Position numbers and translations under genes: made by a program
From: Tricholoma matsutake
Taxonomy: Eukaryota; Basidiomycota; Agaricomycetes; Agaricales; Tricholomataceae
Direction: 5' to 3'
Assembly: GCA_026075535.2 (NCBI GenBank)
Contig: AP026543.1
Coordinates: 1,984,001 to 2,048,000, forward strand
Length of the DNA: 64,000 nucleotides
The notes under the pieces: generated by a model
What the model was told of the DNA's origin: nothing
Database searches by the model: none
What the model saw: the letters and a program-made list of their open reading frames with translations, nothing else
Part shown: piece by piece, positions 11,065 through 21,442 of the stretch
Layout of the letters: each line of letters starts with the position of its first letter
How positions within the stretch are numbered: position 1 is the first letter of the stretch

Positions 11065-12490
11065 TAGTCTTTGAGGGTCCAGTTGCTGCAACTGAAAAAA
11101 AACCAGAACTCAACTGGACCCAACCACAAGCAACCGGTCTTTCCAGTTGCAGTCGGGCCTCATTGTCAACAGTTGCGGTTGCAGTTGGTAGGCTCAGGCT
11201 CGCAAGTCCAACCAATTGGAACTGGTCGCAACTGGGTGGCCTTACCTCACTACTCAATCTTAGATAGTACAATTTTTATTCTATTTTCTATGTAATTTAC
11301 TTACTCTGTAACATATTTGGGGCATGCCCAAGGAATGACAGGTTGGATGGGCAAGGGTTTATATATGTTTGGGCCATTTGTATATGTTTGAATATGTGTG
11401 GTGCAAGTAAACAGCAGCGAGACGTGTTTGTTTGTATGTGATGTTGTTCACTTCTCATGACAACGACAACAATGGCCACAAACAACATGGGCCCAAACAA
11501 CATTACCATCATTTGGGCCTGCGGTAAGTTTCCTTTTGTATATCTTTATGTTTACTAACTTTATTTCTATGTTTTTAGGTTGAAATTCTTTGGTAACAAT
11601 GTGCGCCGACGTGTACAAACCACACCCACCCACTCTACCTCCTCCTCCCCATCAAAATGGGATGTGAGGAGTGCTGATCAGTCAGGAGGATGGGGAGGGA
11701 CACCAGGAGACCCCAGCAGGGGGGTACCTGCCAGGTAAGCCCCCCCAGCCGCACCCACCTCCATGCCACATCACAGCTAACCCACCCCACCTAGATGCGA
11801 CACACCCCTCTCTCGCTCCAAACGCGAGATGGAGGGGTATGTTCTTTTTCTATGGTGTCACCCCCCTCCCTCGCTCCAAATGCAAGATGGAGGGGTCTCT
11901 ATTATGTTTCCAGCACCACCCAGCCTGCAAGCCACTGCTCGCAGGGGGAGATGGGGGTGCTGACTGAGAGGAACGACAATGGGGGTATGACAGGCCACCA
12001 CACCAACCCGATGACAACGATGTGGCACCGCTGCAACATCGCCAACCCCAACAACGATGACGACAATGATGATGACAACGACGTGGCACTGCTGCCATGT
12101 CACCAACACCCACTGCCAACCCCAATAATGACGATGATGGCCCCCCACCCCCCTCTCTTGCTCCAAATGCGAGCAGGGGGGGGTTCTTGATCTTCTCTAT
12201 GTGACTACAGCTACCTCCCCCCCTCTCTCACTCCCAATGCAAGCAGGGGGAAGGTTCTTGTTATTTTATTATTAGTTTTATTAATACATATTATTATTTA
12301 CAAATTACTGTACATATGTATGGTTGCGACTGGTTGGAACCAGTTGCAAGCTGACAACAACTGGTCACCAACTGATTGGCCACAGTTGCAGTTGCAGTTG
12401 GTGGGATTTTGTAAGTGAGACAACCGGTTGTGGTTGCAGTTGCAGCCAAAAGGGGCTGCGACCGCAACCCGACCAGACCTTCAAAGACTA
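11065..12490. mobile_element. Non-autonomous hAT element, 1.4 kb
   Basis: The left end tagtctttgagggtcc and the complement of the right end, tagtctttgaaggtc, form a terminal inverted repeat. Flanking octamers are atcgtcat (11057-11064) and atcatcat (12491-12498), differing by one G/A at a CpG. Both ends carry CCAGTTG/AACTGGTC-type subterminal repeats. There is no transposase inside. The interior holds exon-like sequence with an intron (11524-11578), GC-rich runs and D/N-coding simple repeats. It sits inside the LARD-like retroelement, so it inserted later. Confidence 0.85.
11460..11760 (+). other. Exon-intron-exon segment inside the hAT element
   Basis: An exon-like stretch ends gggcctgcg at 11523. 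A typical intron follows at 11524-11578: donor GTAAGT, TACTAAC branch at about 11553 and a pyrimidine-rich TTTTTAG end. The next exon resumes at 11579. Downstream, the phrase ggagaccccagcagggg at about 11708 matches the minus strand of the GC-rich island near 22.5 kb. The upstream exon has the same GGGCCCAAAC...TTTGGGCC inverted motif as the array at 1-751. This suggests a shared, possibly captured, gene segment. Product unknown. Confidence 0.4.
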
Positions 12491-12963
12491 ATCATCATGG
12501 GCTCATGGTGCATAACAGGGGTATGGGGGTCAAGCAGGGGGGAACAGGATGCTGTTGGAGGTGGTATGGGTTGTCGTTGTAGATGGTGGGGCTGGCTGGG
12601 TGGTTGCATCGAGTCCACGACACGTTCAGATGAACGTGTCTGCATGACCTTGCATAACAGCATTTTCTGGGTTGTGGATGGAGTTGGTGTGTCGTTTACG
12701 GTGTGGTGGTGAGTCTCCTGTATGGGAAATGCTTCCTGGGTGTGACATGTGGCCCTAGACGATGTTTCTGGGGTAGTTGTCATTGCTGGTGGTGATGTGG
12801 CCGTGAACTGGGGTCGTTTCAGATGCAGGGCTGGGGAGTGTGCTGGGGAGGTGAACAGGGAGTGAGGGGTGTAGATGGCATCATCAGAGATGCCGGAGGT
12901 GTGTACCAGGTGGGTTCTGGCAAAACAGCTCACCTCTGGGGAGTTTGGAGCCGAGCGAGACAT
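12481..12963 (-). CDS. Second CFART-type Ser/Pro/Thr-rich ORF, function unknown
   Basis: The frame starts MSRSAPNSPEVSCFARTHLVH and continues as Pro/Thr/His-rich sequence. It resembles the frame at 9920-9618 (CFART, then DDAIYTP). The last codons run into the hAT right end, so the natural C-terminus has been replaced. It may be part of the retroelement's non-coding repetitive interior rather than a gene. Confidence 0.25.
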   Translation of the reverse strand: MSRSAPNSPEVSCFARTHLVHTSGISDDAIYTPHSLFTSPAHSPALHLKRPQFTATSPPAMTTTPETSSRATCHTQEAFPIQETHHHTVNDTPTPSTTQKMLLCKVMQTRSSERVVDSMQPPSQPHHLQRQPIPPPTASCSPLLDPHTPVMHHEPMMISL

Positions 12964-13473
12964 GGAACGGGGTAGGTGGTCTACGTTGTAGAAACAAGAG
13001 TAGTTGTTGATACCTAGTTCAGGGAGGGAGTGCTATCCAAGCAGCTAGTGGAGGAGACTTGCGCTGGAAAACCAGTCGGGAGGCAGTTGTCATCACTGTT
13101 GTCAATGACTCTGCCAGTCATGACAGTGACAGTGACAGTGATGGAGGTGATGACAGATGGGTGGGTTGAACACAGGAAGGCAGAGCTAGCATTGAGAAGA
13201 TGAAAGAAAATGGTCAAGCTAGTAAAAACAGCTGTGGCGGGGATCATCATCAAACACTCCAGCATAAGGGCTGAAATGTGCCTAGAAGATTCGAATGAAG
13301 ACTAGGGAGGTCTCATGTGAATGCAGGTCACAGTGGGGGGGGAATCAGAGAGTGAGCGCTTGAGCGAGCATCGAGGTGAGCATTTAGTTTGGCGTTGTCA
13401 AGGTACAGCATTGGTGTGAAAAAAATGACTGTTTCAGAAATTTCAGGGTTGGCAAGGTTTCAGGAAAAGAACG

Positions 13474-13655
13474 TGAGAGAGCCAGAGCTTCCAACACTAA
13501 AGGGGACCGAGAACTATAAGGAACTTAATATATTTTGAGGGGGGATTCTAGAATACAGTGCAAGTACTTGAGTATAGACTATATATGAATGGAATGACAT
13601 GTGATAATGGAGTGACATGTGATAATGTAGTGATGATGTAAGAGGCACTCTTACA
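13474..13655 (-). repeat. LTR, right copy
   Basis: Begins tgagagagcc and ends ctcttaca, directly followed by the target duplicate ttgga. The hairpin gtaagag/ctcttac is at about 13638-13654. Confidence 0.85.
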
Positions 13656-14379
13656 TTGGATGGTGTATCAGAGAGGACTTGGCTTCAACTTATAAGAAAT
13701 TGCGCCCTTCACCTTGTCAGTGTCTAATTTCAAGACAAAGGTAAATGTAAGAATATCAGAGTTCGAGAGGAAGTCTGAGACAGGAGAGGAGACTAGAGAT
13801 TGAGATGGGTAAACTTGGTTGCTTTATGAACTGAAGAATACAAACAGAAGTAAATAGGTTAAATACTAAAGAGCAGAGTTAGGTCAGAGACCGGTGGAGA
13901 ACAGAGTAGTGGAGGTATCATAGGAATGGAAACTATATCTAAAATACTAATGCCATGCCAATCATTACTAGGTGACCTTGGTGGAAAATGGTTGGAAGTC
14001 CAACAAAAATCCACATTGCTGGAACAGAATCAAGAGATATTATTATATATTTGTTATTATTTGTTATTAATGAAAATAAGCTATATCTTCCTTGATGTTT
14101 AACTTGTAATAGAACAGAATATCATTGATGCATCATTAACATAATGGTTTCCACTATTTGGTATTATGTATTTATTAGGGCTAAATATAAAGTTTGTATC
14201 CTGTATTTTATGTTTTATATATCATTCTGATCAGCTTCTTGAGCTGATTTAATATTTCTTATTTCTTTGCATACTATTGGGTTTTTTATTACCAAATATT
14301 GTTGGGCATTTAGCATTATTTGATTATAGATCATAAAATATAAGGACTCGTACCTGCCAGAATTGGCCCTCACCCCCAA

Positions 14380-14838
14380 GTGCTGATGATGTGTTGTACA
14401 AGCATGTGCAGCATCACAGAGTATGGCTCTACTCTTCACTGTGCCCTGGTGAGCACAGAGGCCTTGTTCACAGACTTTCACGCTATCGCAAAAAACCTGA
14501 CTGAAGTTGAAATCTCTGTCAAAGTAAATTGGCTGTGTGATCTTGGGACAGTCCATTTACCTGCTGCCACCAAGTTCTTTATTCAGGCAGCAGGTCACTA
14601 CCATGCCAGTCCCTTACTTCCTATGGTCAGGATAGATGCTCCACTGTTGGAAACAGGGCACTTTTATTTGGCCAATACTTGTTGCATTGATTTTGCCACC
14701 AGCACTTTCCAATTGTCTATCAAACATCTCACTGTCATGACCCCGGGTCTCACTGTGCCTCAGCCTGGGCTCTATGCATCCACGCTGATGATACTCAACC
14801 CAGGAAAACCACCAAAACAGCCAATGATATTTGCATGA
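14380..14838 (+). pseudogene. Unrecognised protein fragment, possibly F-box-protein-like
   Basis: A 152-codon open frame directly follows the duplicated block. It contains hydrophobic repeats (LTEVEISVKVNWL, FQLSIKHLTVM) but no domain I can name. Its start is at or before the duplication edge, so it looks like a 3' remainder. The fragment at 4296-4652 may be its other half. Confidence 0.25.
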
Positions 14839-15652
14839 GTCAGAGGAAGGGTGCGAGATGTTCCAAATGTTCGTGGTCCAACCTATGGGAAGACAACTAG
14901 TTGGTACTAGTCATGAAGGTAGTGCTATAGGAGACGAAGGTGTTTGGCGCAGTCTGATCAATGAGATCGATGGCAAATGATGTTTATCGTCAATGGTCGA
15001 TGTGTGAATTCTGAGGACCTTTTGATAGGTTGATAGTATATGAAGGCTATAGCTGATGGCTACGAATTGTCGGGATGGTTACTAGTGCTAACAATGACAG
15101 GGTCAAAAGAGGATTGAGGATGAGGATGATTGCAGAGGTTTCTCGTCGATTGAGAAAGCTTGTAGAAGCTTTGATTGTTTAGAGGATAGATCTGATTCTT
15201 AGAACTCCATATGAGACGATAGGTGAAGACAATTTCTTTTTTTTCCAAGTAGATACTACAGAGTTTTATATGTTTTAAAGAAACTTCCTAAAATGGTATA
15301 AGAAACATGTGTAGAACATGAGGCAAAAGATATGAGTTAAGACACGAGGCCAAAAGGAGACTGGAATTTGAACAAGAAAGAGATATATCATATGATGAAG
15401 GAGTAATAAAGGGTATAGAACTAAAAAGAGACTGTCCTTTGTGTATAAGCCATGCTAAGTCTCACAATAATCCATCCAGTGGGTTCTGTATGCAATAGGG
15501 ACTTGGAACAAGGCTGACCTACTATCAGCAGGTTTGAGCACGAGTTGGAATACTTCCTGGTGCATGGTATTCCACCATATAGATAACAAATGCAGCACCT
15601 GATGTTGCTCATATTTTCTCGATATTGATTGATAGTGCTCGACGATGCTCGA
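14839..15652. other. Intergenic, no feature recognised
   Basis: AT-rich unique-looking sequence. Only short frames without family motifs occur. Near 15620-15655 short gctcgatagtg/gctcgacgatg repeats lie next to the foldback element's left end. Confidence 0.4.
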
Positions 15653-16096
15653 TAGTGTTTGAAGGTCCAGTCCATGGTTATGTAACAGTCTTTTGGAATT
15701 TTAAGATGTAATCTGCTTGTTAAAGCCTTACAACTTATCCTGGCATTTCAGGACTTTTTGTACACAATGTCAATATATGATTGAAAAGGTTTTGTTATTA
15801 TGCCTCAGGGGTTTTTACAGAATTAAACATATTAAACATAAAACAATTTTTCCAGTCTATACATTTTCCGAGGTTTTGAGAAAAATGTATGAACTGGAAA
15901 AATTGTTTTGTGTTTGATATGTTTAATTCTGTAAAGACCACTGAGGCATAATGACAAAACATTTTTGGTCCTATATTGACATTGTGTACAAAAAGTCCTG
16001 AAATGCCAGGATAAGTTGTAAGGCTTTAACAAGCAGATTACATCTCAAAATTCCAAAAGACTGTTACATAACCATGGACTGGACCTTCAAACACTA
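15653..16096. mobile_element. 444-bp foldback hAT-type MITE, copy 1
   Basis: The element is almost fully palindromic. It starts tagtgtttgaaggtcc and ends with the complement, and arms of about 200 bp pair around a short centre near 15875. The terminal sequence matches the hAT signature of the neighbouring 5-kb element. The left octamer atgctcga and the right octamer gctcaggt do not match, so a clean target duplication is absent. A second copy in opposite internal orientation is at 31577-32020. Frames beginning MLKPYNLSW on both strands are by-products of the palindrome. Confidence 0.85.
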
Positions 16097-16414
16097 GCTC
16101 AGGTGCTCACTGCCATTAGTCTTGGGGTACTGATGTGTTACAAGGAAGAGATCAAGTCCTTTGCCCATTATTTTCCACATGCATCTCTGGCCAAATGCTC
16201 GAATCTGCAGCCTCCAGACAAACATCACTTCGACGTGGTGCCACTTAATATATTCAAAATTAATTCATAATTATAGAACACTTAGTAACAAGATATAGTA
16301 TTTCTTGGGGTTGTACGACTACTGTTACATGCAAATGCAAGTACATTTTTTTGGAACCAGCGTGGCAGTGGCATTGTTGTTCTTGTTCTCCCTCCCCACC
16401 GTCTCCCTCCTCCC
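16097..16414. other. Spacer between MITE and hAT element
   Basis: No gene seen. From about 16360 it becomes C/T-rich (ctccctcctccc), the left part of a GC-rich island that continues at 21443 beyond the hAT insertion. Confidence 0.4.
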
Positions 16415-16766
16415 TAGTGTTTAAAAGTCCAGTGCATTGGACCGAAAAAAGACCGTGGACTCAACCGGACCAGACTGATGGCAACCGGACTTTCGGTTGC
16501 GGTTGCACTAAGTTCTTCACATGTGCGGTTCACAGTTCATCAACACCGTAACATTTTGATAGACCGTGCTTAGACCGACCACAACCGGTTGTGGACCGGA
16601 CTTTGGTTCCAGCAAGCATACAAGCGATGATATATGCTACTAGTAGTATAGTTCTCATACAGGATACAAGAAAATTCAAATGTGTCTACCTGTACAAATA
16701 TAAGCACAAACAGGACCACTTTTCATTCGTTGCAGTTACTATCTATCTATCGCACAAAGTTCAACC

Positions 16767-19700
16767 ATGAAACCTCGAAAGTCATCCGCAGTGAAGGCCC
16801 CACCAAAGAGGAAACCAGCTGCAGCAAAAGCACCTTGTGCCTGTGCTCCAAAAGGCAAGGTACCACTGAAGAAGACCAGCAACCGAAAAAGGCAAATATC
16901 TGATGAAAGTGGTGATGACAATGAGTCGTCTAGCGATGAAGAGCCTACACCACCAAGAAAACGTGCAAAACATGTCGTAGAGGAAGTCACTGATGAAGAG
17001 CTGGAAGAAGATGTAGCTGAAGAAGTCAATGATAATTTAGAGGAGGATGACGAGCAGCAGCCACCTGAAAATGATGAGGTTTGTGTCAGTATTATCATTC
17101 ACATAACAGAGGTCTCACTTGTGAACTAACAGGATGATGATGGCGAACTCGATGAACAACATCGCAGTGAAATCCCCATGGTACTGACAGTAAAGGCTGA
17201 CTCCTCAAAAGATGTCACCTTACTGTTCTCAGACTGCGTAACAGTGACATTCAAGAAACGAGATGATAAGCACGAGACTCTGAAAGGGCAGTGGTGCACA
17301 ACCTGCAGGTAAGTCTCAAGTATACAAAATGAGAAAATACTCACGAAAACACAGAGCGAACACAGAATTGACTAAACGCGAGGGATTGCAAAGATTCTTG
17401 AAGGGAAGTAACTCCTCGTGCTGCCAGCATGCACAGCAGCACTGGGAGTTGTATGAGAGGAAATGTAAGGAGACTGATACGCCTATTCATCACTGGGCAA
17501 TTCCCCGCGTAATGTGGAAGGCAATGGAAGCAGACAAGCAGATGAAGGGGAAGCAATTGAAGTTGGATAGATCTTTTGAGAAGATAACGGGTCCAAAAGA
17601 ATTCACACGCGATGGTGCTCTGCATGCAGTGTCTCAGTTTGTAGCATGCGACGATCAGGTGAGTCTTCATGATCTCGAGGATGTGGTGGACATGAATTGA
17701 ACACTGCAATTTGAAGTCTCTAGCCATGGCTAATAAAGCTTTGTTCCATAACTGTTTAGTAGCGATGAGACCAAAATCACTTACCAAAGACATCCCGAGC
17801 ACTCACAATGTCACGACCTATATCCATAATAAATTCATCGAAAGGTTGCAAGATCTAAAAAGTGATATCCTTGTAAGTTAGAATGCCAGATCATCACAAC
17901 GAATGACTTACAGAAAAAAACATCAGGCAGCACCAGGGAAGATCTCGAGCACCACTGATGGTTGGTCTGCGGACACCACAAAAGTGGTGTTCTTAGGGAT
18001 GACGGCGCACTGGATCGATGTCAAGGATGTGAAGTGGAAGATGCGATCAGAGGTGGTGGGATTCAAGGCCATCTCTGGGGATCATGGTGGAGATAACCTT
18101 GGGCATTATTTCATGGGGCTGTGTGATCGTGTGGGGATCTGTAATCAAGCTGAATCCAAGGTGATGAATATCGCACGTCATGATAAGATTAACTGATTGT
18201 TCACTCATTCTCAGCTTGGCACGGTAACACTAGACAACGCATTGACAAATGCCACCATTTGTTCGACAGTTGAGGATCTCCATCAGTGCCAACGGCTCAA
18301 CCCCTGGGACACTTTTACCAATCAACTACCGTAAGTGTTTCACTGATATACTAAGGACTGCGTATTCTAATGTCTTTCAGTTGTCTTGAACACGTTGTTA
18401 ATCTGGCTAACATTGATGTTATGGCGCACATTACCAAGATCACTGCCGTGGAGACGGCTATGGCAATATGGGAGTACGATCCCGAGATGCCTGCTAACTG
18501 CGTGTTTAGCGGATCTTTAGATGTTATTGCCACAATCTGCACTCTTGCTATTAAGGTGAGACTACACTTATGACTTTGAACGTTATCTTACGTATTTGAT
18601 TTCATCCAGATCCAATCGTCTGGCCAGCGCATCAAATGTTTCCAGAAACTTCAACTTGAATGCGATATCCTGCATCCGTGTAAGATTCCTCTCCACAGTA
18701 ATGTTCGATGGGGTTCAGCGTTCCGCATGTTAGATTGCTCTTACACCCTATGACAGGTGAGTATTGCTTTCAAAGTTTAATTTCTCCATCTTATGATGGT
18801 TGACAGCCTATCAATCATTTCATCACATCTGCTGATGAACGCTTCGGGAACATTACAACTGTCAGAAGAGACGGACGGGTTGTCAAGCACATTCCATGGT
18901 CAGCGTTCAAGTTATCGGAAACCGACTGGAACCGAGTATGCGATGCAAGGGACATCTTAGCAGTGCGCATTTACCTTTCTTCTACTTCTCATTATTAACT
19001 ATCAGTCCAGGATTCCAATGCGATCCAGCATTACTTCTCCCCTGAGTGCCAGCTGACTCTGTGGCATGCACTTCCAGCAATTGAAGAACTACAGATGGCC
19101 TGGGAAGCCAAGCATGACAATGTTTGATATGCCCCATACAAGACCGCACTCACTGATGGGCTGAACAAACTTAATAAATATTATTCTCGGTTCGACGAAA
19201 AACCCAACTATGTACTCTCGCTAGGTATGTGAACAATGTCCTGGTAACACTATACTTATTCCCTCTCACAGTTCTCCATCCTTACTACAAACTCCAGTAC
19301 ATCAAGTTGGCTTGGGGAGGAGAGAAGGAACAGGCCGAGGAATGTGCAGCAGGAAACCGGAATGCAAAGAACTGGCAAGATGAGGCCCAGAAGATTCTTG
19401 AAGTGACGGTATAAGTAACATCTGAAACTTTTGCAATCTACTGACACCATTCTTCGCAGATGGAGATTTACTGGAAGACAGGTCCCAGAGCACCACCTAT
19501 GGTGACACTGGCCGCTACCCCCGAGGCTTCTGATACCAGCAGTTCGACCACATCGTTTATGTCTGAGTTCGACCGACATCACCAAAGTCTTCTGACACAG
19601 GAGGAGGATGAAGGGTGGGCTCCCAAACTATGATGATACCTCAAGGATGTTCCTGCGGATGTCACCAAGGATATGGACATCATCGAATGGTGGCAGGTTT

Positions 19701-20072
19701 GTGCCAGTTCATTGATTATCTAGATACTTATCTAACGTAAGATTTCAGGATCACTGTCAGCTCTTTCCGATGCTTGCACGGATTGCTCTCGATGTCCTCC
19801 CCTGTCAGGCATCGTCAGTACCCTGTGAACGCCTTTTCTCGGCAAGTAAACAAACCACTGAGGACCGCTGTTCATGTTTGGGCGCGGCGCGATTTGAAGA
19901 ACTTCAGATAATGAAATTTGCGTGGCGTAATACAATCACTGACCTTGCTGCATGGAATTTGGCCGACGTGGAGGAGGTGGACCTTGGTTATTATGAAGAA
20001 CTTTTAGAGACTGATGTGATGCTTGCTGAATTTGATAAGGAGGTGGAGGCAGACGAGATGGTGTTTGATTAG
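16767..20072 (+). pseudogene. hAT-family transposase gene, 13 exons, four in-frame TGA
   Basis: Exons placed at 16767-17078, 17133-17308, 17355-17658, 17717-17872, 17927-18160, 18215-18330, 18381-18555, 18610-18756, 18807-18962, 19011-19224, 19272-19408, 19460-19696 and 19749-20072 sum to 896 codons in one frame. The order is: an acidic/basic N-terminal tail, a BED-type zinc finger (WCTTC, then CCQHAQQH), the RNase H-like core with its first Asp in TTDGWSA and second in TLDNALTN, an HPYYKLQYIK insertion region, and the hAT dimerisation region with the catalytic Glu in VPCERLFSA. Stops TGA at 18751, 19125, 19631 and 19634 fall where relatives usually have Arg, fitting CGA to TGA. RCSCLG near the end also fits Arg-to-Cys changes. 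Family conservation was judged from memory of the motif, not an alignment. Confidence 0.9.
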
Positions 20073-20677
20073 ATTTGCGTAAACTTTGTTATGACTACAT
20101 TAGATTAGAGTAGTACCCATTCGGACGCATTGAGTTAGATTAGAAGGCTGAGTTAGAGTAGGATGCGTTCCAATATAATTAATGTCCATCTACTGGGTGT
20201 AACACACATAGATTGCTAATTTCATTGTTCATCATGATCACAAGTTACTATCTGGTTGGCTTCTTACATGGACTTGGATTATGCTGCATGGAATGCCAAT
20301 TCACATGAGTGTATTGTGCCCATCTCACTAATTTAATCTCTTATTACTGTGCTTTCGGGGCGAAGATATCACGGTATGGTGTTTACTCGCGTGCAATGCC
20401 ATATGGAATGTCAATCCATATGGCAGTTCTTTTCTATGTATCCTACTATTCCTTTCGAGTCTATCTTGCTGGCCTACTCACTGTCTTGCTCTAATTTCAC
20501 TACCCAGTACAAAACTGGAGCTCTCAATTCTGGACTCGAACAGTTTTGATCTTACTTGGTCTTGCAACTTGAAATGATTAGATTTTGACAAGATAAGAAA
20601 TTGAGGCGGTGCTTTCAGCGGTTACCTGAACTGTGTGATGTTTTCTTTTTTTCTTTTCCTTACCACCCACCACAGCG
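20073..20677 (+). other. 3' flank of the transposase gene, no gene seen
   Basis: Mostly unstructured sequence between the transposase stop and the second hAT fragment. It contains imperfect repeats of gagttagattagaa around 20100-20160 and no convincing reading frame. Confidence 0.4.
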
Positions 20678-21018
20678 ATGTCAACGCTGTCAACTGCTAC
20701 CTTGCCAATATTGGCCGTGGTTGCCCCTCTGTCAAATACTGCTCATCTTCACAGTGTTCCTTCCCAGGCGTCACTCTCACTCTCTTATGATTCTCTTGTT
20801 CTAGCTGATACACTGTCATGCTACCTGTCTTCGGGCGCCTCCCTGGACACCAAAGAATCAGATACCAGGGCAATAACATGGTGGCAGGTAAGCACTATCT
20901 ATGTCTTTTGTTCAGAGGTTTACTTGCTGATGTTGCATAGCAAAATCGGCTCGCATTTCCTACCCTTGCAAGAATGGCTATCCAGTACCACGACGTGAGG
21001 GTCGTTACCATAGTGTAA
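20678..21018 (+). pseudogene. Fragment of a second hAT transposase
   Basis: Two exons (20678-20887 and 20941 to the stop near 21018) join in frame across a short intron with GTAAGC donor and CATAG end. They encode a region ending ITWWQ followed by NRLAFPTLARMAIQY. This is the segment just before the hAT dimerisation motif (usually ...WW...N...FP.LA..A..YL). The CERLFS part is missing, so only a middle-to-late fragment exists. It differs clearly from the matching exon of the main transposase and is likely a relic of another hAT lineage nested or captured in this element. Confidence 0.55.
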
Positions 21019-21442
21019 AGATGGCAAGAAAGGTGTCATCTTGTTGAAAGTATGTGATGCATGCCATTTTGATGTTGTCTACTCTTTTCTAACTGTGATA
21101 TATGATAGATCTGTCTCTACTTTTTATGTTACCTTGCCTCTCAGTCCTACTGTCCTTGATGATCCCTATCTAGTGTAGTTTAGTTGATTTACTCTTAGTA
21201 TTATCACAAAAGACCGGTCTAGACCGCTAGGGAACCGACCCAGACCAGTCCTGGACAGGTTGTGTGAGAAACCGGTGCAAACCGGTTGCTAGACTGAAAG
21301 TGAACCATTGTAGACTGGTTCTATGAAGTCCGGTCTGCAGTTGTGAGTTATTTGACTTTACATAGACCGGTTGCCGGTCTGGTTCACATGAAATGTGTTG
21401 AAAAAACCGGACCGGACCGGACTTTTAAACACTACTCCTCCC

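Larger units (their letters stand above)
9361..13655 (-). mobile_element. Non-autonomous LTR retroelement (LARD-like), 4.3 kb
   Basis: Two nearly identical LTRs (9361-9544, 184 bp; 13474-13655, 182 bp) start with TG and end with CA. They are flanked by the 5-bp target duplication ttgga (9356-9360 and 13656-13660). The empty site survives in the sister copy at 6684-6688. The interior codes for no gag or pol. It is GC-rich, repetitive, and hosts a hAT-type insertion at 11065-12490. The minus orientation is preferred because on that strand the LTR begins TGTAAGAG with a hairpin, as in the Gypsy remnants at 1933 and 39500. That also suggests a Gypsy family as possible helper. The orientation is tentative. 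Confidence 0.85.
7391..14376. repeat. 2.7-kb tandem duplication, copy 2, interrupted
   Basis: Copy 2 runs from 7391 to 9360 and resumes at 13656 to about 14376. The two parts together match copy 1 in order and length once the 4.3-kb LTR element and one ttgga duplicate are removed. Differences from copy 1 are scattered substitutions and small indels. Confidence 0.9.
16415..21434 (+). mobile_element. Complete hAT DNA transposon, 5,020 bp
   Basis: The left end tagtgtttaaaagtcc is exactly repeated in inverse at the right end (ggacttttaaacacta). The element is flanked by a perfect 8-bp target duplication, ctcctccc, at 16407-16414 and 21435-21442. Subterminal regions (16430-16620 and 21190-21420) are packed with ACCGGT/GACCGG motifs, typical transposase-binding repeats of hAT elements. 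It carries a 13-exon transposase gene and, further in, a fragment of a second hAT transposase. The in-frame stops in the transposase imply that this copy cannot mobilise itself today. Confidence 0.95.

Noticed and set aside
4296..14838. One F-box gene split by the duplicated block
   Set aside because: Both fragments are short and lack a diagnostic domain; continuity could not be demonstrated, so they are listed as separate low-confidence fragments.
15717..16032. Paired ORFs starting MLKPYNLSW on both strands
   Set aside because: They are mirror images created by the foldback palindrome; the same pair appears in the second copy at 31641-31956.
15645..16104. 8-bp target duplication around the first foldback MITE
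   Set aside because: Left atgctcga and right gctcaggt do not match, even when the ends are shifted by one or two bases.
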